Below, one piece after another: positions 1 to 5,136 of a stretch of DNA of 5,136 bases (the first letter of the stretch is position 1; each line of letters opens with the position of its first letter). The translations under genes and the position numbers were made by a program. This DNA is from an uncultured Armatimonadota bacterium (GTDB lineage: Bacteria; Armatimonadota; Armatimonadia; Armatimonadales; Armatimonadaceae). Location of the stretch: positions 1-5,136 of the forward strand of contig CAIRTT010000609.1 of assembly GCA_903881535.1 (NCBI GenBank), in the 5' to 3' direction. The notes under the pieces are model-generated. The model saw nothing but the letters and a program-made list of their open reading frames with translations, was not told the DNA's origin and did not search any database.

Positions 1-1412
1 CCGTTGGAAAGCTTTGTGTGAACGTTGTAAGCAGAGTTGTCACGAACGTTTACGTTCGCGCCACCCAAGCGGGTGTTGGACTCAGCGTACTCACCGTAGA
101 CATCAAGGCCAAAGAGCTTGATCTTAGCATCAGCGCCATAGACGTTGACCTGATCGAAGTCGCCATTGGACTGCCCAGCTGCCAGAACGGTGCTAACACC
201 AACTGGGATGCTGAAGAGCTTGAAGCCTGCACGACCACCAGCTACACGGCTGACAGTGATACCAGTTGAGTTCGGGGAACCGATCTGGTCTGCACGGTCA
301 AAGGTGTAAGGAGCCTTCAAACCAGCCTTGATACCGGTGGAGAGCGTTGCATCTCCATTGTTGATCATGGATGAGTTTGCGATTGGGTCAGTCTTACCAG
401 CCAGGGCTGTGATGGAGAATGGACCAACCTTGAAGGATGCATTCAAACCGTCAACAAGGTAGTTACCGTTGTCGGTCTTGTTGTTGTTGAAGTAAGCATC
501 AACATCGTATGCCTTGAAGGTCAAAGCAGACATCTGGCTTGGAACACGTCCGATGTTTGCTGCAACCGTACCGAGCACAGGGATGCTCTGCTTGGTGGAG
601 TAAACAGCCTTGTAGATGGTCTGGCCCTGTGTCTGGGAACCAGCTGCGTACTGAGCAATGGAGCCCAGGGATGGCAGGTAGTTACCAAAGTTAAGGGTGA
701 CATCTACGGAAGGTGCGGAGATGTTGACATCGAGGTCATGGCGAACCGAGCTCGTTCCGAGGACGGTGGATCCTGCAGCAACAGTAGCACTGTTGTAATC
801 TACAGCGCCAAGTCCATTGGTACCGAAGTCACCACGGACATATGCGTTGAATGCACCAGAGATCTTGACAGCGTTCTTGTTTGCTGCTTCAAGAGCTGCA
901 ATGCGCTTTTCATGGTTGTCAAGGCTCTTCTTCGCCTTGTCGACATCCACACCGAGGGTGGTGAGTTCGGTCTGGAACTCAGCAACCATCTTGCGGATAA
1001 GGTCGATATCGGATTGCTTTGCAAGTCCGGAAAGGTCAACCTTGGTAGGTGCAGGAATGTCGGACTTCTTGGCATAGCCGCCGAGCAGGTCCTGAACCTG
1101 GTCCATCGAAACTCCAGCCTTTACTTCAGTAGGTGCTGGTAGTGGAGCCTTGACATAGCGCTCGTCCATACCGCGAACGATACGGTCGACAACAACTGCC
1201 AATTCGTAGCGGGTAAGGGAACGCTTGCCAGCGAACTTGCCATCGGTGTCGCCGATGAAAACTTTGTCCTTGGCCAAACGCTCGATTGCCTGGTATGCCC
1301 AGTGATCGTTTGGAACATCCTTGAATGGACCATCCTGTGCAAAGACAGGAGCAATGCCAATACCAGCGAGCGTCACTGCGAGTGCGCCGATGGTCATCGT
1401 CATATTCTTCAT
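1..1412 (-). CDS. SLH-domain outer-membrane porin / S-layer-like protein (partial, 3' end beyond window)
   Basis: 470 codons are visible with no stop; the C-terminus lies beyond the left edge. Residues 1-25 form a signal peptide (basic start, hydrophobic core, likely cleavage after APVFA, before QD). Residues about 29-82 are a single SLH domain (FKDVPNDHWAYQAIERL, then LTRYELAVVVDRIV); such domains bind cell-wall polymers. A linker rich in Pro, Ala and Lys (about 88-128) leads to a predicted coiled coil (about 131-178, heptad-like, ending KRIAALEAANK). From about 182 the sequence is Gly/Asn-rich with alternating residues (KISGAFNAYVRGDFG), as in transmembrane beta strands. This order matches Deinococcus SlpA and Veillonella OmpM, which tether the outer membrane to the wall and form pores. 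The start is supported by GAGG six bases upstream. Codon use looks biased, as in highly expressed genes. The SLH and signal calls are firm; the porin role is inferred. Confidence 0.88.
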   Translation of the reverse strand, partial: MKNMTMTIGALAVTLAGIGIAPVFAQDGPFKDVPNDHWAYQAIERLAKDKVFIGDTDGKFAGKRSLTRYELAVVVDRIVRGMDERYVKAPLPAPTEVKAGVSMDQVQDLLGGYAKKSDIPAPTKVDLSGLAKQSDIDLIRKMVAEFQTELTTLGVDVDKAKKSLDNHEKRIAALEAANKNAVKISGAFNAYVRGDFGTNGLGAVDYNSATVAAGSTVLGTSSVRHDLDVNISAPSVDVTLNFGNYLPSLGSIAQYAAGSQTQGQTIYKAVYSTKQSIPVLGTVAANIGRVPSQMSALTFKAYDVDAYFNNNKTDNGNYLVDGLNASFKVGPFSITALAGKTDPIANSSMINNGDATLSTGIKAGLKAPYTFDRADQIGSPNSTGITVSRVAGGRAGFKLFSIPVGVSTVLAAGQSNGDFDQVNVYGADAKIKLFGLDVYGEYAESNTRLGGANVNVRDNSAYNVHTKLSN

Positions 1413-1418
1413 ATTTTT

Positions 1419-1422
1419 CCTC
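1419..1422 (-). promoter_or_regulatory. Ribosome binding site of the SLH/porin gene
   Basis: GAGG on the minus strand lies six bases before the ATG at 1412. It supports this start over the internal ATG codons at residues 4 and 6. Confidence 0.7.
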
Positions 1423-1430
1423 GAATACAT

Positions 1431-1450
1431 TGCGTAATTGGAGTTACGCA
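1431..1450 (-). promoter_or_regulatory. Leader hairpin just upstream of the SLH/porin ribosome binding site
   Basis: TGCGTAA and TTACGCA form a perfect 7-bp stem around a 6-base loop. It ends eight bases before the GAGG ribosome binding site, inside the predicted 5' leader. Possible roles are mRNA stabilisation or control of translation. Its job is not known; only the inverted repeat is seen directly. Confidence 0.45.
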
Positions 1451-1474
1451 TCGGGTTACAGAAGAGACGCATCG
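1446..1474. repeat. Direct repeat ACGCATCG x2 in the SLH/porin leader
   Basis: ACGCATCG occurs at 1446-1453 and again at 1467-1474, with 21 bases from start to start (about two helical turns). The first copy overlaps one arm of the 1431-1450 hairpin. It could be a paired protein-binding site or an RNA element, or chance. Confidence 0.35.
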
Positions 1475-1565
1475 CGAACATTGACCACCCACGGGTAGTT
1501 TCCATGTTGCCTTCCGCAGGTATTGGCTGATATCGCACAACGCTGTCGTTCAGTAACCAGTGAAT

Positions 1566-1594
1566 ATGATAACCGAAAGTCGTCTGAGTTTCAG
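1566..1594 (-). promoter_or_regulatory. Sigma-70-type promoter of the SLH/porin gene
   Basis: On the minus strand, a -35 box CTGAAA (1589-1594) is followed after 17 bases by a -10 box TATCAT (1566-1571). These match the consensus at 4/6 and 5/6 positions with ideal spacing. The expected start near 1559 gives a leader of about 147 nt. The A/T-rich stretch just upstream of the -35 box (1595-1616) resembles an UP element, which would suit a strongly expressed envelope protein. The -35 box also lies within a small inverted repeat (TCTGA/TCAGA, 1583-1595). Confidence 0.5.
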
Positions 1595-1700
1595 AAAAAT
1601 TTAGATTTTATTACTTGATGCCCACTACGCTTTAATTGCATTTCACGCATGGCCTGTGGAGGACACACTCAGATTTCCGGCGGCTGACTGGGTCGGTTTA

Positions 1701-2042
1701 TCACCTAAATGGAAAGGTGAAACGTGCATCACGCAGCATAAATGAGCGCCGACTCGCCAATCCCTTTTTGTTACCTAGGAATGCATCAAGCCAGTAGTTG
1801 ACGATATCTGGATCGATATCACCACCATCTGGACTTAATATAGCAAGTTCATAGGACCAAACCTTGGTTCGGTCATCACATTCAAGGGTGAGCTCAAGCC
1901 ACAGACCATTGTGATATCGTCGGTACCGTTCACGATCGATCACTCCGTACTTTTGTAGAGCAAATAGAGTCAGAGGCTCATTGTTTGCCAATGTCCACAT
2001 TTCCTGAACGATGCGCATGTCCCGATCGGAAACGCCAATCAA
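1701..2042 (-). CDS. Unrecognised 113-residue protein translationally coupled to the M29 aminopeptidase
   Basis: I do not recognise the family. The product is a soluble alpha/beta-looking protein with no signal peptide or membrane segment. It has a likely helix at about 6-21 (DRDMRIVQEMW) and a basic patch RERYRRY at about 37-43. Two probable strands follow at 47-54 (LWLELTLE) and 60-69 (KVWSYELAIL), then an acidic-to-hydrophobic helix DIDPDIVNYWLDAFLGN (about 75-91) and a basic tail ending FTFPFR. Four tryptophans in 113 residues is high. The start is TTG: its TTGA overlaps the aminopeptidase stop, and GGAGAG lies nine bases upstream. An in-frame ATG at 2018 (residue 9) is the alternative start but has a poorer ribosome binding site. 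The overlap indicates co-expression with the peptidase; a partner or regulatory role is only inference. Confidence 0.72.
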   Translation of the reverse strand: MIGVSDRDMRIVQEMWTLANNEPLTLFALQKYGVIDRERYRRYHNGLWLELTLECDDRTKVWSYELAILSPDGGDIDPDIVNYWLDAFLGNKKGLASRRSFMLRDARFTFPFR

Positions 2043-3154
2043 CCGAGTAATCTCTCCGGGTTCAGCCCTTGCAAAACATCTGGGACGAACAAGCCATCCT
2101 TACGAATCAGTACGTCATCAAACCAGATTTCACCCCCGCCCCACTCTGGGCGCTGGATCAAAACCATGTCCCAGTGGACACCGGAGCGATTCCCGTTTCC
2201 TGGGGATGCATAGGCATTACCAGGGGTGAAGTGCAGAGACCCTGCAATCTTTTCATCAAACAAAACATCCCGCATGGGATTCAAAATGACTGGGTTATAG
2301 CCAATCGCAAATTCACCAATTCTTCGCGCACCCTCATCGGTGTCAAGGATCTCGTTCAGTGATGAAGAATCCGATGACGTTGCGCTAACGATAAGACCAT
2401 CCTTTATCTCAAGGCGAATATCGCTAAACGGCTTACCCGCGTAAACGGTGGGTGCGTTGTAGCTGATCACACCATTTGTAGAGTCAATCGTTGGACACGA
2501 GAAACACTCACCATCGGGAACATTCCGCTGCCCAAAGCTCATTCGGGCTCCAATTCCATAAATGGAGAAGGAAAGGTCAGTGCCGGGGCCGAGGATTCTT
2601 ACGCGGTCCGTCTGCGCCATCAAATCACGCAATGGCTCCGCAGCTGTCGCCATCCGCCCGTAATCCAATGTGCAAACATCAAAGTAAAAGTCTTCAAATG
2701 CATCCGTTGACATTCCAGCAGCCTGCGCAAAACTAGGATTCGGCCAGCGCAGCGCACACCACCGAGTGTGATTGACACGGTAATCCGTTACCGGTTGCCC
2801 ATAGGATGTCTGATACACACGCATGACATCCGCTGGAATATCGGATGTTTCCAAGGTATTGACGTTCCCACGAATGCTTATGTAAGCAGACACTGTCTGT
2901 AGTTGTTCAATTGCAAGCTTTGCTTCCGCTTCCCAATACGCCTGATCTCCCGACAATATTAATTGGCGAACCAACCTGGAGCTCTGCGACATTAATATTG
3001 GATAGGCACCAACGTTACGAATAGCCTGAATAAGGACCGAAACAAACGCATCCGGGACATCGGTTGTGTGGATGAGAACTCGCTCACCCTTTTCGAGCTC
3101 AGTTGAGTGGGCAACCAATAGATTGGCAAGTTTGGCGTAGCGTGTGTCTGACAT
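2039..3154 (-). CDS. M29-family metallo-aminopeptidase (AmpS/AmpT/aminopeptidase II type)
   Basis: This 371-residue cytoplasmic peptidase is predicted to remove N-terminal residues from peptides using two metal ions. Its length is close to the usual M29 size (about 370-410). There is no signal peptide. The N-terminal part (about 1-190) includes ERVLIHT and TRWCALRWPNPSFAQAAGM, as seen in the family. The C-terminal metal-site motifs are all present: GECFSCP (E216), IGEFAIGYNP (E281), DEKIAGSLHFTPGNAY (E301, H308, Y315) and SGVHWDMV (H327, D329). M29 enzymes lack HExxH and use such Glu/His/Asp ligands, so the enzyme looks intact. The ATG at 3154 is the first start after an in-frame TAG and has only a distant AGGT upstream. 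Its stop overlaps the start of the next gene, so the two form an operon. Substrate preference cannot be read from the sequence. Confidence 0.92.
   Translation of the reverse strand: MSDTRYAKLANLLVAHSTELEKGERVLIHTTDVPDAFVSVLIQAIRNVGAYPILMSQSSRLVRQLILSGDQAYWEAEAKLAIEQLQTVSAYISIRGNVNTLETSDIPADVMRVYQTSYGQPVTDYRVNHTRWCALRWPNPSFAQAAGMSTDAFEDFYFDVCTLDYGRMATAAEPLRDLMAQTDRVRILGPGTDLSFSIYGIGARMSFGQRNVPDGECFSCPTIDSTNGVISYNAPTVYAGKPFSDIRLEIKDGLIVSATSSDSSSLNEILDTDEGARRIGEFAIGYNPVILNPMRDVLFDEKIAGSLHFTPGNAYASPGNGNRSGVHWDMVLIQRPEWGGGEIWFDDVLIRKDGLFVPDVLQGLNPERLLG
2052..2057 (-). promoter_or_regulatory. Ribosome binding site supporting the TTG start of the small gene
   Basis: GGAGAG on the minus strand lies inside the last codons of the aminopeptidase gene, nine bases before the TTG at 2042. 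It is the main reason to prefer TTG over the ATG at 2018. Confidence 0.55.
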
Positions 3155-3162
3155 GATGATCG

Positions 3163-3192
3163 ATATTACCTACATGTCATCCGTTTGGGCAA
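3163..3192 (-). promoter_or_regulatory. Candidate leaderless promoter of the aminopeptidase operon
   Basis: On the minus strand, TTGCCC (3187-3192) and TAATAT (3163-3168) are separated by 18 bases; each matches the sigma-70 consensus at 4/6. The -10 box ends eight bases before the ATG at 3154, so transcription would begin within a few bases of the start codon. This fits the lack of a well-placed ribosome binding site. Confidence 0.4.
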
Positions 3193-3224
3193 TCAAGACA
3201 ACTTCTAGACCTATTTTGCAGATG

Positions 3225-3241
3225 TGGCAGGATTCTTGCCA
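3225..3241 (+). promoter_or_regulatory. Sigma-54-like -24/-12 element (or inverted-repeat operator) upstream of the sigma-factor gene
   Basis: TGGCAGG, four bases, then TTGCC on the plus strand matches the sigma-54 consensus (TGGCACG-N4-TTGCW) at 10 of 12 defined positions. The invariant GG (3226-3227) and GC (3238-3239) are spaced correctly. The expected start is near 3251, giving a leader of about 190 nt. The same bases form an inverted repeat, TGGCA-N7-TGCCA, so a dimeric repressor site is an alternative. Confidence 0.3.
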
Positions 3242-3398
3242 TGGAAGGGGTAATATTACGCTTCGGTGACTGCTCATCGTTACACGGTTGAGCACGCGTT
3301 TGTCACACAAGACAGGCGCGAATCGATTGGACTACAGGGAACATTCGGCATTGGATGTTCGTATTGATTTCACCATGCGGGATGTCCTGTTGCAACGG

Positions 3399-3411
3399 TG
3401 AAACCGTTTCA
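3399..3411. promoter_or_regulatory. 13-base palindrome TGAAACCGTTTCA upstream of the sigma-factor gene
   Basis: TGAAAC and GTTTCA are perfect 6-base half-sites around one central C, 30 bases before the start codon. An overlapping hairpin, AACGGT-GAA-ACCGTT (3394-3408), uses some of the same bases. It could be an operator or an mRNA structure in the leader. The symmetry is seen directly; the function is inferred. Confidence 0.4.
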
Positions 3412-3430
3412 GCACAGTGTTGGCTTTGAT

Positions 3431-3434
3431 GGAG
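3431..3434 (+). promoter_or_regulatory. Ribosome binding site of the sigma-factor gene
   Basis: GGAG lies seven bases before the ATG at 3442. A second GGAG (3437-3440) is too close to the start to serve. An in-frame TGA at 3427-3429 rules out a longer protein. Confidence 0.65.
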
Positions 3435-3441
3435 ATGGAGA

Positions 3442-4500
3442 ATGAGTAAGATGGAGCAGCAAGAACGCCAGGAAGCATTGGAGACCGGAGAGAAAATTGG
3501 ATCCGAGACACTTGCATCCGGCGCAGCATCCACAGATCAGGAACCTGAAACCAAAGTTGATGTCGTTGCGGTAGTGCCGCAGCCTGTCGTTTCTGAAGAA
3601 GAAGATGACATCACTAAGGACACCTACCGATCCTTTGAGAGCTTTCTAGCCGAACGACGCGGTCCGACCGCGGCTACATTGCTTAATGCAGCGCAGGAGT
3701 GCCAGCTAAGTAAATGGGTTAAAAGCGGTGAGCGTGAGGGTTCAAGCGAGTTCGCTCGACGCCGTGCACAGCTTGCACGTGAAGAACTCGTCCGCTCCAA
3801 CCTCAGGTTGGTGACATCGATTGCAAAGAAGTATCAAAACCGTGGAATAGCGATGGAGGACCTCATCCAAGAGGGAACCCTAGGCTTGATTCACGCAGTT
3901 GATAAGTATGATCACCGCAAGGGATTCCGCTTCTCGACATATGCGACCCACTGGATTCGTCAGGCACTCGGACGTGCGGTTGAAAATCAAGGCCGTACGA
4001 TTCGCTTGCCATCCCACGCGATTGAGTCCCTTGGGAAAATCAAGCGAACACGTGAAATGTTGGCTACTAAGCTCAATCGACAGCCTACATCTGCGGAAAT
4101 TGCAACCGAAATCAACCTTCCTGTTGACAAGGTGGATACATTGCTTGAGGCGGAAACCCCTGAGCCGATGTCTCTCGATGCACCTGCAGGTGATTCGACA
4201 ACGCGGTTAGGAGACTTGTTGCCAGCTGAAGATGCCACACATCCAAGCAGCCGGGTGTTCCGCCGGGCGTTGCGTGAAGAACTCGAACACGCACTGTCAA
4301 GTTTGACACCTCGTGAAAAAGAAGTGCTTGAGCTGCGTTATGGCCTCCACCCGGATGCCGAAGCACAAATGACACTGGAGCAAGTCGGCAGACAGCTGCA
4401 ACTTTCCCGTGAGCGCGCCCGACAGATTGAGTCAGGCGCCCTTGCAAAACTGCGTAGGCAGGAGGTCGGTTCGCGTCTTCGCGATACCGTGTACACATGA
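3442..4500 (+). CDS. RNA polymerase sigma factor, sigma-70 family (RpoD/SigA-related, possibly an alternative group 2-like factor)
   Basis: This 352-residue protein directs RNA polymerase to promoters. Residues 1-56 are an acidic, probably disordered tail without a recognisable region 1.1. A degenerate region 1.2 follows (about 60-97, LLNAAQECQLSKWVKSG). Region 2 spans about 112-190 (NLRLVTSIAKKYQNRG, DLIQEGTLGLIHAVDKYD, FRFSTYATHWIRQALGRAV). Region 3 covers about 191-262, with the finger motif MSLDAPAGD and LGDLLP. Region 4 covers about 280-340, with the helix-turn-helix TLEQVGRQLQLSRERARQIE. The -35-reading residues (R323, E324, R327) match E. coli RpoD. In the -10 helix, E. coli W433 is replaced by H170 and T440 by G177, while W171 and Q174 are kept. 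This suggests a changed -10 preference. Whether it is the principal sigma factor is uncertain. It is a single gene, divergent from the aminopeptidase and followed by its own terminator. Confidence 0.94.
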   Translation: MSKMEQQERQEALETGEKIGSETLASGAASTDQEPETKVDVVAVVPQPVVSEEEDDITKDTYRSFESFLAERRGPTAATLLNAAQECQLSKWVKSGEREGSSEFARRRAQLAREELVRSNLRLVTSIAKKYQNRGIAMEDLIQEGTLGLIHAVDKYDHRKGFRFSTYATHWIRQALGRAVENQGRTIRLPSHAIESLGKIKRTREMLATKLNRQPTSAEIATEINLPVDKVDTLLEAETPEPMSLDAPAGDSTTRLGDLLPAEDATHPSSRVFRRALREELEHALSSLTPREKEVLELRYGLHPDAEAQMTLEQVGRQLQLSRERARQIESGALAKLRRQEVGSRLRDTVYT

Positions 4501-4519
4501 ACGCGCTACTAAGCTAGTA

Positions 4520-4555
4520 AAAGCCCCGACGTCCAATACGGTACGTCGGGGCTTT
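4520..4555 (+). terminator. Hairpin terminator after the sigma-factor gene (possibly bidirectional)
   Basis: AAAGCCCCGACGT (4520-4532) pairs perfectly with ACGTCGGGGCTTT (4543-4555) around a 10-base loop, 19 bases after the stop codon. The T run after the stem is short and broken on the plus strand. On the minus strand GGGGC is followed by TTTT, so the hairpin may also stop transcripts coming from the malate dehydrogenase side. Confidence 0.8.
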
Positions 4556-4589
4556 ACTATTTAACACGGACCTAACTATTGACACGAAT

Positions 4590-4626
4590 AACCCCGGGCT
4601 GCGAAACATGTCGACAACCCGGGGTT
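4590..4626 (-). terminator. Hairpin terminator after the malate dehydrogenase gene
   Basis: AACCCCGGG (4590-4598) pairs with CCCGGGGTT (4618-4626). The 19-base loop can pair further (TGCGA with TCGACA, one bulge). It lies 28 bases past the stop codon of the minus-strand gene. The T tract is weak (TTATT), so termination may be partial or may rely on the next hairpin. Confidence 0.65.
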
Positions 4627-4654
4627 CTAAAGCAAGATGCTTATCTGCTATGGC

Positions 4655-5136
4655 TTAGATTACGCCATACTTTGCTGGAAGTGCAGCACAGCTTGCTTTG
4701 ACCAAAGCGGATGATCGGTTGACATTGTCCTGCTCTTCGGCTGTTAGTGGGAGCTCAAGAATTTTCTCGATACCGCCCGCGCCTAGCACAACAGGAACAC
4801 CAAAGTAGATGCCACTGACGCCATACTCGCCTTCGCACAGGGCTGCAACAGGCATCACGCGCTTCTTATCCAACAGGATCGACTCAACCATTGAAACAGT
4901 AGCTGCACTTGGAGCGTAATAGGCGCTTCCCTTTTCAAGGAGCTTTACGATTTCGGCACCGCCCTGCTTGGTTCGGTCGACAATTTCCTGAAGGCGCTCG
5001 GGAGAGATGAACTCGGTTACAGGGATGCCTGACACTGTGGTGAAACGCGGTAGTGGAACCATTTCGTCACCGTGACCACCCATCAGCATTGCATGAACAT
5101 CTTCAACTGAACAGCCAATCTCACGTGCGATAAACG
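4655..5136 (-). CDS. mdh: Malate dehydrogenase, LDH-like type, C-terminal half (partial, 5' end beyond window)
   Basis: The enzyme interconverts malate and oxaloacetate with NAD in the TCA cycle, in the cytoplasm. The visible 159 residues continue upstream of the first internal ATG (FIAREIGCSVEDVHA) to the window edge, so the start codon is outside. Roughly the first 150 residues, including the NAD-binding Rossmann half, are missing from view. The catalytic histidine motif GGHGDEMVPL is present (visible residue H21). It is followed by the family segments ERLQEIVDRTKQGGAEIVKLL, GSAYYAPSAATVSMVESIL, CEGEYGVSGIYFGVPVVLGAGGIEKI and the C-terminal helix. The order and wording match Bacillus-type Mdh rather than the E. 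coli type. A lactate dehydrogenase is the main alternative, since the residue that best separates the two lies outside the window. The stop is TAA, with a hairpin 28 bases downstream. Confidence 0.92.
   Translation of the reverse strand, partial: FIAREIGCSVEDVHAMLMGGHGDEMVPLPRFTTVSGIPVTEFISPERLQEIVDRTKQGGAEIVKLLEKGSAYYAPSAATVSMVESILLDKKRVMPVAALCEGEYGVSGIYFGVPVVLGAGGIEKILELPLTAEEQDNVNRSSALVKASCAALPAKYGVI

Larger units (their letters stand above)
1413..1700. other. Intergenic region between the unknown small gene and the SLH/porin gene
   Basis: This 288-base gap holds the SLH/porin promoter, its long leader, the leader hairpin and the direct repeat. No credible coding sequence is seen. The part from about 1617 to 1700, downstream of the small gene, shows no strong terminator, so some read-through from the aminopeptidase unit into the porin gene is possible. 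Confidence 0.6.
3155..3441. other. Divergent intergenic control region between the aminopeptidase and sigma-factor genes
   Basis: This 287-base region lies between two divergently transcribed genes and has no credible coding sequence. It holds the candidate leaderless promoter, the -24/-12-like element, a GTAATATTAC palindrome (3250-3259) and the palindrome at 3399-3411. I found no convincing sigma-70 promoter for the plus-strand gene. Confidence 0.55.

Noticed and set aside
738..1142. 134-residue open frame on the plus strand opposite the SLH/porin gene
   Set aside because: It lies antisense to a gene with clear signal, SLH and coiled-coil features. It has no recognisable motif, so it is a shadow of the codon bias of the real gene.
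1583..1595. Small inverted repeat TCTGA-GTT-TCAGA over the -35 box of the SLH/porin promoter
   Set aside because: It was considered as an operator, but 5-base arms are too short to separate from chance without comparison to relatives.
1701..1720. 6-bp hairpin TCACCT/AGGTGA covering the stop codon of the small gene
   Set aside because: It was considered as a terminator, but the stem is short and A/T-containing, and no T run follows on the minus strand.
3251..3259. TAATATTAC, identical to the geminivirus replication-origin nonanucleotide
   Set aside because: There is no Rep gene, no stem-loop of the required form and no viral context. It is part of a short A/T palindrome and most likely chance.
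3429..3449. Six-codon micro-ORF (MEMENE) overlapping the sigma-factor start
   Set aside because: It has no ribosome binding site of its own and arises from the GGAGATGGAG repeat that serves as the sigma gene's binding site.
4112..4498. 128-residue open frame on the minus strand opposite the sigma-factor gene
   Set aside because: It is antisense to conserved regions 3-4 of the sigma factor, and its sequence shows no protein-like motif.
4579..4584. Perfect TTGACA -35 box between the convergent genes
   Set aside because: No -10-like sequence lies 16-18 bases downstream, and no gene starts there on the plus strand.

Overview
The window (about 50% GC by eye) looks like a chromosomal segment from a diderm bacterium with SLH-anchored porins. 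The best guess is Armatimonadota (Fimbriimonas-like); Deinococcota is a second choice. The main clue is the left-hand gene: a signal peptide, one SLH domain ending in a TRYE motif, a coiled coil, and a long beta-strand-rich barrel region. This is the SlpA/OmpM-type architecture. The phylum is inferred from protein style only. No mobile element, CRISPR array, tRNA or rRNA is visible.

Layout from left to right. (1) Positions 1-1412, minus strand: 5' part of the SLH/porin gene, running off the left edge. (2) Positions 1413-1700: its promoter, with an A/T-rich stretch upstream and a leader of about 147 nt that holds a hairpin just before the ribosome binding site. (3) Positions 1701-3154, minus strand: a two-gene unit, an M29-family metallo-aminopeptidase followed by a 113-residue protein I do not recognise. 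The two genes overlap by four bases (TTGA). (4) Positions 3155-3441: a divergent control region with a possible leaderless promoter for the aminopeptidase, a sigma-54-like -24/-12 element facing the sigma-factor gene, and a 13-base palindrome close to that gene. (5) Positions 3442-4500, plus strand: a sigma-70-family RNA polymerase sigma factor with unusual residues in its -10-reading helix. (6) Positions 4501-4654: a convergent gap with two strong hairpins. (7) Positions 4655-5136, minus strand: C-terminal half of an LDH-like malate dehydrogenase, running off the right edge.

The genes do not form one pathway: envelope, peptide turnover, transcription and TCA-cycle functions sit side by side. 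Only the aminopeptidase and small-protein pair looks like a real operon. I see no obvious new multi-gene system. The most open questions are the unknown coupled small protein, the altered -10 recognition residues of the sigma factor, and the regulatory DNA in the two intergenic regions.
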